From JBDTMT01 sp033764095 (GTDB lineage Bacteria; Desulfobacterota; Binatia; HRBIN30; CADEER01), in the NCBI GenBank assembly GCA_033764095.1, contig JANRJF010000125.1, positions 1 to 6,328 of the forward strand: a DNA stretch of 6,328 nt, given 5' to 3'. The translations under genes and the position numbers were made by a program. The notes under the pieces are model-generated. The model did not search any database. It was not told the origin of the DNA and saw only the letters and a program-made list of their open reading frames with translations. This document shows, piece after piece, positions 1-5,585 of the stretch. Every line of letters starts with the position of its first letter. Within the stretch, counting starts at the first letter, position 1.

Positions 1-1055
1 TAGTCGCCGTTCAGGTTCATGGTGGCGATGACGTCGAACTCGCGCGGCCGGGTGAGCACCTGCTGCAGGGTGATGTCGGCGATCGCGTCGCGGATCATCA
101 GCTTCTTCTTCCACTGGCCGTCGCCGTGCGTCGGCCACAGCTGCATCGCCGCCTCGATCTCGGCGCGCACCGTCGCCTGCTGCGCCGGCGTCATCAGATC
201 GTAGCCGGGATCGACGGCGCGGGCGTTGTCCTCGATCGAGATGCCGGCGTTGCCCTCGCGGTTGCCGAGGATCCAGCTCTCGCGCTCGGTGACCACCTGG
301 GCGCGGAAGTCACGCGTCGCCACCGCGTAGCCCCAGTCGCGGAAGGCGCCCTCGGTGAACTTCATGATGTTGCCCTTGTGCACCAGCGTCAGGCTGCGGC
401 GCTTCTGCGTCAGCCCGTAGTCGATGGCGGCGCGCACCAGGCGCTCGGTGCCCTCGCGCGACACCGGCTTGATGCCGATGCCGGAGGTCGCCGGGAAGCG
501 GATCTTCTTCACCTTCATCGTGCTCTCGAGGAAGGCGATGACCTGCTTGGCCTCGGCCGACTCGGCCGCCCACTCGATGCCGGCGTAGATGTCCTCGGTG
601 TTCTCGCGGAAGATCACCATGTCGACCTGCTCCGGTCGCTTCACCGGGCTCGGCACGCCGGTGAAGTAGCGCACCGGACGCAGGCAGACGTAGAGGTCGA
701 GCAGCTGGCGCAGCGCGACGTTGAGCGAGCGGATGCCGCCGCCGATCGGCGTGGTCAGCGGCCCCTTGATGCCGACCAGGTAGGTCTTGAACGCCTCGAC
801 GGTCTCGTCCGGCAGCCAGTTCTGCGTCTGGTTGAACGCCTTCTCGCCAGCCAGCACCTCGTGCCAGACGATCTTGCGCTTGCCGCCGTACGCCTTCTCC
901 ACCGCCGCGTCGAAGACGCGCTGCGAGGCGCGCCAGATGTCCGGCCCGGTGCCGTCGCCCTCGATGAAGGGGATGATCGGGTTGTCCGGCACCTGCAACT
1001 TGCCGCCCGCCATGGTGATCGGCTGGCCGTTGGGAACCTTGGCTGCGTTCGCCAT
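1..1055 (-). CDS. icd: NADP-type isocitrate dehydrogenase, 3'-truncated by window edge
   Basis: Catalyses oxidative decarboxylation of isocitrate to 2-oxoglutarate in the TCA cycle (cytoplasmic homodimer in this family). 351 codons are visible from the ATG at 1055; the C-terminus lies beyond base 1. The match to E. coli Icd is clear along the length: NPIIPFIEGDG (25-35), GPLTTPIGGGIRSLNVALRQ (98-117), LRPVRYF (125-131), MVIFRENTEDIYAGIEW (146-162), LVHKGNIMKFTEGAF (224-238), IADITLQQ (325-332) and MNLNGD (346-351). By alignment from memory, the substrate residues S110, N112, R116, R126, R150, Y157, K227 and D327 are all present, and D351 corresponds to the E. coli metal ligand D307. The coenzyme-specificity residues (E. 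coli K344/Y345/R395) lie outside the window, so NADP use is inferred from family. Between DWGY (240-243) and IADI (325-328) there are 81 residues against 34 in E. coli, a 47-residue insert. S110 aligns with the phosphoserine used by AceK in enterics, but no aceK is visible. A strong Shine-Dalgarno supports the start. The gene diverges from the kinase operon. Confidence 0.97.
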   Translation of the reverse strand, partial: MANAAKVPNGQPITMAGGKLQVPDNPIIPFIEGDGTGPDIWRASQRVFDAAVEKAYGGKRKIVWHEVLAGEKAFNQTQNWLPDETVEAFKTYLVGIKGPLTTPIGGGIRSLNVALRQLLDLYVCLRPVRYFTGVPSPVKRPEQVDMVIFRENTEDIYAGIEWAAESAEAKQVIAFLESTMKVKKIRFPATSGIGIKPVSREGTERLVRAAIDYGLTQKRRSLTLVHKGNIMKFTEGAFRDWGYAVATRDFRAQVVTERESWILGNREGNAGISIEDNARAVDPGYDLMTPAQQATVRAEIEAAMQLWPTHGDGQWKKKLMIRDAIADITLQQVLTRPREFDVIATMNLNGD

Positions 1056-1065
1056 CGCTGTCTCT

Positions 1066-1071
1066 CTCCTC
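1066..1071 (-). promoter_or_regulatory. Ribosome binding site of icd
   Basis: Read on the minus strand, GAGGAG lies 10 nt before the ATG at 1055, followed by a purine-rich spacer (AGAGACAGCG). It is close to the ideal Shine-Dalgarno and fixes the icd start, which also fits the family's N-terminus. Confidence 0.8.
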
Positions 1072-1132
1072 GGAATCGGTGGGAAAACGGACAGCGCCGA
1101 GCCCTATCGCAATCGCGTCGCGAAAGGTAGCT

Positions 1133-1150
1133 CGGTGCGGCCGCGCACCG
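1133..1150. repeat. Inverted repeat in the icd / kinase divergent intergenic region
   Basis: Perfect 7-bp arms CGGTGCG and CGCACCG flank a 4-nt GCCG loop. It sits about 78 nt upstream of the icd start and 66 nt upstream of the GTG of the kinase gene. The 160-nt intergenic region must contain both divergent promoters, so this could be an operator or a 5'-UTR hairpin, but GC-rich DNA makes such repeats common by chance. A second short palindrome, GCCGCGCGGC, lies at 1158-1167. No convincing -35/-10 pair was found on either strand. The best -10-like string is TATAGAT at 1204-1210 (plus), with TTGGCG at 1175-1180 too far upstream (about 23 nt) to pair with it normally. Confidence 0.35.
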
Positions 1151-1215
1151 CCCCTGGGCCGCGCGGCGGCTAAATTGGCGCTAGCCGCTCGGCGCGACAA
1201 CGCTATAGATGGCGC

Positions 1216-4011
1216 GTGTCAGCGGCGCAGCCAGACGCGATCGGGCAGAGCGGGAGAGTCGCGGCGACGTGGCGCATGACTCCCTCAGGCTGGCGGAGCG
1301 TTGCGCTGGCGGCCGGCGTGGGCTGCGCGCTGCTCGGCGCGGCGGTGCTGCTCGGCTGGATATTCGACATCGCCGCCCTGCGCAGCGTGCTGCCCGGCTG
1401 GGCGACGATGAAGGTCAACACCGCGCTGGCCTTCCTGCTCGGCGGCCTGGCGCTGGCGCTGTTGCAGTACCCGCCGACGCGGCGCGGCGCGATTCCGCTC
1501 GCCGCCGCGGTGTTGGCGATCGGCGGGCTGACCACCGCCGAGTACCTGACCGGGGTCGACCTGCGCCTGGACCAACTGCTGCTGCCGGTTGCCGCCCCGG
1601 TGGCGATCGTGCCGGACCTGCAGGCGGCGCTCGAATCCCCGCCGGGGCGGATGGCGCTCGCCACCGCGCTTGCCTTCGCCGCCGCCGGGCTCGGCCTGCT
1701 GCTGACCGCAGCCGCGCCGCGCCGCGCCGTGGTCGGCTACGCAGCGCGCGCCTGCGCCTATGCGGCGGTGACCATCGGCGGCCTGGCGCTCGCCGGATAC
1801 GCCGTGAACGCGGACTTCCTCTACACCTGGTACGCGTTCGGCTCGGTCGCCCTGCACACCTCGTTCGGACTGATCGCGCTGGGGCTCGGGACCCTCGCCG
1901 CCGGCCAGGCGCACCCGTGGCCGCTGGTCAGCCTGCGCAGCGACCTGCGCATGGCGGCGCTCGCCGCCACCATGCTGGCGCTGGCGGCCGGCGCCACCGC
2001 GGTGGTGAGCTTCGCCGCCCTGCAGTGGGAGATCCGCCGCGCCCTGGCCGAGGGGTTGCGCTTCGCGCGCGACGAGCGCGTCGCGCGCATCGAGACGACG
2101 GTCGAGCTGCGCCGCGAACGCGGCACGATCGTCGCGACACGGACACGCCTGCTCGACGCGCTGCGCCGCCTGCGCGACGTGCCCGACGATGCCGCGGCGC
2201 ACGAAGCTGTCGCCGATGTCATTCGCAGCTTCGAGCCGCATGGCTTCTCCGCCATCGCCGTCACGCTCCCGGACGGCGCGCCGCTGGCGAGCACCGGCGG
2301 GTTCGTCGAGCAGCCGGCCATGCGCGCCGCGCTCGACGGCGCGCCCGGCGCCGAGCTGTTGTGGAAGGATGGGTTCTTTCTTTCCGAACGGCTGCCGATC
2401 GCCGACGCGCGCGGGCGGCTGGCCGAGTTGCGCATCGAACAGACGCTGCCCAGCATGCTGCCCAGCCTGCTGCAGTCGGAGAGCGGCTGGGCGAGCGCCG
2501 AGTTCGTCCTCTGCCGCCTCGAGCGCGCGGCCCTGCGCTGCTTCCCGACCCGCACGCGCGACCGGCCGTTCACCCTGCCGATCACGCCGACCTCCGCCGA
2601 CCAGCCGCTGCTGGTGCAGCTTGCCCTGGCGCACGGCCCGGGCTTCTACTCCGGCTTCGACTACCGCGGCAGCCGGGTGCTCGGCTATGCCGGGCCGGTC
2701 GGATCGCTCGGGCTGATGGCGACGCTCAAGGTCGATGCGGCGGAGATCTACGCCCCGCTCGGCCGCCAGTTCCTGCTCGCCATGCTGTTGGCGGCGACGC
2801 TGGCCGGCGGCGGGGCGCTGCTGGTGGCGCGCTGGCTGCAGCCGATCGCCGCGGAGCTCGAGCGACAGGTCGCGGCGCGCACCGACGAGCTGCGCCGCGC
2901 CAACGCCGAGACGCGGCGCAGCGAGGCGAACTTCCGCGCCCTGGTCGAGGCGTCGGCGCAGATCGTCTGGGTCACCGGCGCCGACGGCATGGCGAACGAG
3001 GACGCGGCCGCCTGGCGCCGCTTCACCGGCCAGAGCGTCGCGGAGTGGTCGGGGTGGGGCTGGCTGGACGCCCTGCATCCCGACGACCGCGCCGCCACCG
3101 AGGCGGCCTGGCGCGACGCCGTCGCGGCACGGCGCAGCTTCACCGCCGAGTACCGCGTGCGCCATCACGGCGGCGACTGGCGCTGGACCAGCGTGCGCGC
3201 CGCGCCGACGTACAACGACGACGGCTCGCTGCGCGGCTGGGTGGGCATGAACATCGACATCGACGAGCGCAAGAAGGCCGAGGCAGCGCTGCGCCGGTCG
3301 CACGAGGAGCTCGAGGCGCGCGTCGAGCAGCGCACCCGCGCGCTGGCCGAGGGCAACGCCGTGCTGGCCGCCAACCAGGCGCGCCTGGCCGCGGCGCTGA
3401 AGGAGAAGGAGCTGCTGGTCAAGGAGGTGCACCACCGCGTCAAGAACAACCTGCAGGTGATGACCAGCCTGCTCAACCTGCAGAGCCACACGACGCAGGC
3501 GCCGGCGGTGCTGGCGGCGCTCGACGAGGCGCGCGGCCGCCTCGCCTCGATCGGCCTGCTGTACGAGAAGCTGCATCTCGCCCCCGACCTCGGTCAGATC
3601 GGGCTCGGCGACTACCTGCGCGACGTCGCGCAGCGGGTGAGCGAACAGCTCGACCGGCCGGCCGGCCGCGTGCGCCTGACGGTCGAGATCGACCCGATCA
3701 CGGTCAACCCCGACCGCGCCATTCCCAGCGGCCTGATCGTCAACGAGCTGGTCACCAACGCGCTCAAGCACGCCTTCGTCGGACGCGCCGAGGGTCGCAT
3801 CCACCTGGCGGTGCGGCGCACCGGAGACGGCGGCGTGCGGTTGAGCCTGTCGGACGACGGGGTCGGCCTGCCCGCCGACCTCGACCCCTCCCACAGTCCC
3901 GGCCTCGGCCTGCAACTGGTGGCGATGTTCGCCGAGCAGCTCGATGCCACCCTGGCGGTCGACCGCGCTGGCGGGACCAGCTGGGCGATCGCCTTCCGGA
4001 GCGACGCATGA
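1216..4011 (+). CDS. Membrane sensor histidine kinase (7TM + Cache-like + PAS + HisKA_2 + HATPase)
   Basis: A 931-residue sensor kinase; numbering is from the GTG at 1216. Hydrophobic helices are at about 27-49, 69-85, 92-108, 145-165, 172-195, 207-228 and 247-269. Basic loops (PTRR 87-90, APRR 167-170, LRSDLR 240-245) fall on the inner side, so the positive-inside rule puts residues 270-517 in the periplasm. That region has a helical start and ends like a Cache/double-PAS sensor (GYAGPVGSLGLMATLKVDAA, 490-509). Helix 8 is about 517-537. Next come a coiled coil (540-570), a PAS_3/PAC fold with WGWLDALHPDDR (614-625) and a second coiled coil (683-735). The kinase core is of HisKA_2 type: KEVHHRVKNNLQ (736-747), with H740 (or H739) the likely phosphosite. 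The ATPase has an N-box NELVTNALKH (843-852), a G1 box SDDGVGL (879-885) and a G2 box SPGLGLQL (894-901). The ligand is unknown. The start is uncertain: no Shine-Dalgarno precedes GTG 1216, and the in-frame ATG at 1276 (911 aa, starting just before helix 1) is equally plausible. The last four bases overlap the next gene. Confidence 0.93.
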   Translation: MSAAQPDAIGQSGRVAATWRMTPSGWRSVALAAGVGCALLGAAVLLGWIFDIAALRSVLPGWATMKVNTALAFLLGGLALALLQYPPTRRGAIPLAAAVLAIGGLTTAEYLTGVDLRLDQLLLPVAAPVAIVPDLQAALESPPGRMALATALAFAAAGLGLLLTAAAPRRAVVGYAARACAYAAVTIGGLALAGYAVNADFLYTWYAFGSVALHTSFGLIALGLGTLAAGQAHPWPLVSLRSDLRMAALAATMLALAAGATAVVSFAALQWEIRRALAEGLRFARDERVARIETTVELRRERGTIVATRTRLLDALRRLRDVPDDAAAHEAVADVIRSFEPHGFSAIAVTLPDGAPLASTGGFVEQPAMRAALDGAPGAELLWKDGFFLSERLPIADARGRLAELRIEQTLPSMLPSLLQSESGWASAEFVLCRLERAALRCFPTRTRDRPFTLPITPTSADQPLLVQLALAHGPGFYSGFDYRGSRVLGYAGPVGSLGLMATLKVDAAEIYAPLGRQFLLAMLLAATLAGGGALLVARWLQPIAAELERQVAARTDELRRANAETRRSEANFRALVEASAQIVWVTGADGMANEDAAAWRRFTGQSVAEWSGWGWLDALHPDDRAATEAAWRDAVAARRSFTAEYRVRHHGGDWRWTSVRAAPTYNDDGSLRGWVGMNIDIDERKKAEAALRRSHEELEARVEQRTRALAEGNAVLAANQARLAAALKEKELLVKEVHHRVKNNLQVMTSLLNLQSHTTQAPAVLAALDEARGRLASIGLLYEKLHLAPDLGQIGLGDYLRDVAQRVSEQLDRPAGRVRLTVEIDPITVNPDRAIPSGLIVNELVTNALKHAFVGRAEGRIHLAVRRTGDGGVRLSLSDDGVGLPADLDPSHSPGLGLQLVAMFAEQLDATLAVDRAGGTSWAIAFRSDA
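3998..4001 (+). promoter_or_regulatory. Ribosome binding site of the REC-PAS-kinase gene
   Basis: GGAG lies 6 nt before the ATG at 4008, inside the end of the upstream kinase gene. With the ATGA stop/start overlap (4008-4011) it marks the start of the downstream gene and points to translational coupling. Confidence 0.65.
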
Positions 4012-5540
4012 CCGACCCCACCGCCAGTGCCGAGCGACGCGCCACCATTCTGATCGTCGAGGACGAACGGGTGGTCGCCAAGGATCTCGCCAACACCCTG
4101 ACCGGCCTCGGCTACGACGTGGTCGGCTCGGTGAAGTCGGGACGCGAGGCGATTGACGCGGCGCAGGCGCAGCGCCCCGACCTGATCCTCATGGACATCA
4201 GTCTGCCCGGCGAGATCGACGGCATCACCGCCGCGGCCGAGATCAAGCGCGTCCTCGACCGTCCGATCGTCTATCTCACCGCCTACTCCGATGGCGAGAT
4301 TCTCGTGCGCGCGCGCCAGACCGAGCCGCACGGCTACCTGGTCAAGCCGTTCCGCGGCGCCGAGCTGCGCAGCACCATCGAGATGGCGCTGTACAAGCAC
4401 GCCATGGAGCGCCGCCTGCGCGAGCGCGAACAGTGGCTGGCGACCACCCTGCGCTCGATCGGCGACGCGGTGATCACCACCGATGCCAACGCGCAGGTGA
4501 CCTATCTGAACCCGGCCGCCGAGACGCTGACCGGCTGGCCGCTGGGCGAGGCGAGCGGCCGCGCGGTGTCGGAGATCCTGGCCCTGCGCGACGCCGTCTC
4601 GCGGCAGCCGCTGGCCAATCCGGCGGAAGCGGCGATGCGGCGCGGCAGCGTGCAGAGCGTATCTCCCGACGCGGAACTGGTCGGCCGCGACGGCCCGGCG
4701 ATTCCCATCGACGACTCCGCCGCGCCGATCGTCGACCAATCGGGCGGTGTGCTGGGCAGCGTCGTGGTGCTGCGCGACAGCAGCGAGCGCCGCGCCGCCG
4801 AAGCGCGCATCCGCCAGCTCAACGCGGAGCTCGAGCGGCGGGTGCTGGAGCGCACCGCGCTGCTCGAAGCCGCCAACCGCGAGCTGGAGTCGTTCAGCTA
4901 CTCGGTGGCGCACGATCTGCGCGCGCCGTTGCGCGGCATCGACGGCTTCAGCCGCGCCCTGCTGGAAAACAAGGCCGAGCAGCTCGACGCCGAGGGGCGC
5001 CGCGACCTGGTGCGGGTGCGCGCCGCCGCGCAGCGCATGGCCGGCCTGATCGACGACCTGCTGACGCTCGCCGGGCTGGCGCGCCGCGAGCTGCGCGTCC
5101 GCGACCTCGACCTCAGCGCGCTGGCGCGCGAGGTCGGCGCAGAGCTCGCCGCCGCCCAGCCGCAGCGCCAGGTGTCGCTGGCGATCGCCGACGGTCTGTC
5201 GGCGCGCGGCGACCCCGGACTGCTGCGCGTCGTGCTGCAGAACCTGCTCGGCAACGCCTGGAAGTTCACTGCCAAGGTGGCGCACCCGCGCATCGAGCTG
5301 TTCGCCCGCGACACCGCCGCGGGCCGGGAGTTCGTCGTGCGCGACAACGGCGCCGGCTTCGACCCCGCCTACGCCGACAAACTGTTCGGCGCCTTCCAGC
5401 GCCTGCACCTGCCGGAGGAGTTCGAGGGCAACGGGATCGGCCTGGCGACCGTGCAGCGCATCATTCACCGCCACGGCGGCGAGGTCGGCGCGCACGGCGC
5501 CGTCGGCCGGGGCGCCGAGGTCTGGTTCACGCTGCCCTGA
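4008..5540 (+). CDS. Response-regulator histidine kinase (REC-PAS-HisKA-HATPase)
   Basis: A soluble 510-residue protein with no membrane segment, presumed cytoplasmic. The N-terminal receiver domain (about 12-128) has ILIVEDER (14-21) with acidic-pocket residues E18/D19, phospho-acceptor D63 in LILMDISLPGEIDG (59-72), T91 in YLTAYS and K113 in YLVKPF. A helical linker (128-145) leads to a PAS domain (about 142-262: SIGDAVITTDA 150-160, YLNPAAETLTGW 166-177, PAC end GSVVVLRDSSERR 250-262). A coiled coil follows (262-296), then a HisKA domain of phytochrome-kinase type, with H302 in SYSVAHDLRAPLRGIDGFS (297-315). The ATPase has QNLLGNAWKF (411-420, N416), a G1 box RDNGAGFD (445-452), KLFGAFQRLH (458-467) and a G2 box GNGIGLATVQ (474-483). 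All residues expected for both phosphoacceptance and kinase activity appear present. The overlap with the upstream HisKA_2 kinase suggests that kinase phosphorylates D63 and thereby controls this kinase's output (inference). It has no DNA-binding or HPt domain, so the next step in the pathway is elsewhere. The reading frame stays open far upstream, but the true start is the ATG at 4008, because receiver homology begins there and a Shine-Dalgarno precedes it. Confidence 0.94.
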   Translation: MTDPTASAERRATILIVEDERVVAKDLANTLTGLGYDVVGSVKSGREAIDAAQAQRPDLILMDISLPGEIDGITAAAEIKRVLDRPIVYLTAYSDGEILVRARQTEPHGYLVKPFRGAELRSTIEMALYKHAMERRLREREQWLATTLRSIGDAVITTDANAQVTYLNPAAETLTGWPLGEASGRAVSEILALRDAVSRQPLANPAEAAMRRGSVQSVSPDAELVGRDGPAIPIDDSAAPIVDQSGGVLGSVVVLRDSSERRAAEARIRQLNAELERRVLERTALLEAANRELESFSYSVAHDLRAPLRGIDGFSRALLENKAEQLDAEGRRDLVRVRAAAQRMAGLIDDLLTLAGLARRELRVRDLDLSALAREVGAELAAAQPQRQVSLAIADGLSARGDPGLLRVVLQNLLGNAWKFTAKVAHPRIELFARDTAAGREFVVRDNGAGFDPAYADKLFGAFQRLHLPEEFEGNGIGLATVQRIIHRHGGEVGAHGAVGRGAEVWFTLP

Positions 5541-5564
5541 GCCGCCGCGTTGACTCCCGGCGGC
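5541..5564 (+). terminator. GC-rich hairpin after the kinase operon, possible weak terminator
   Basis: GCCGCCG (5541-5547) and CGGCGGC (5558-5564) form a perfect 7-bp all-GC stem with a 10-nt loop, beginning at the base after the TGA. No T-tract follows (the next bases are GCCTCGGGG), so it is not a canonical intrinsic terminator. It may slow or end transcription, stabilise the mRNA 3' end, or be a chance product of high GC. The next gene starts only 21 nt later, so read-through is likely. Confidence 0.3.
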
Positions 5565-5585
5565 GCCTCGGGGTGTAGTCGGGCG

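Noticed and set aside
126..1130. 334-codon plus-strand open frame opposite icd
   Set aside because: The antisense strand encodes an unmistakable isocitrate dehydrogenase; the plus-strand product is a His/Arg/Leu-rich shadow.
1171..1210. Possible sigma-70 promoter, TTGGCG (1175) with TATAGA (1204)
   Set aside because: The spacer is about 23 nt, well beyond the usual 16-18, so the pair is not supported.
2065..2088. Perfect 9-bp inverted repeat GCGCGCGAC / GTCGCGCGC with a 6-nt spacer
   Set aside because: It lies inside the membrane kinase coding region and is explained by Arg, Asp and Ala codons in RARD-ERVAR-like sequence; no sign of a regulatory role.
1285..3915. 876-codon open frame on the minus strand opposite the membrane kinase
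   Set aside because: The translation is low-complexity, rich in Arg, Gln, Gly and Ala, with no recognisable motif; it is the antisense shadow of a GC-rich gene.
1209..5540. A single 1443-codon open frame running through both kinase genes on the plus strand
   Set aside because: It is simply the frame of the REC-PAS kinase, which by high GC stays free of stops upstream. Before 4008 its translation is Arg/Ala/Gly-rich with no domain, while the frame starting at 1216 gives clear kinase domains.
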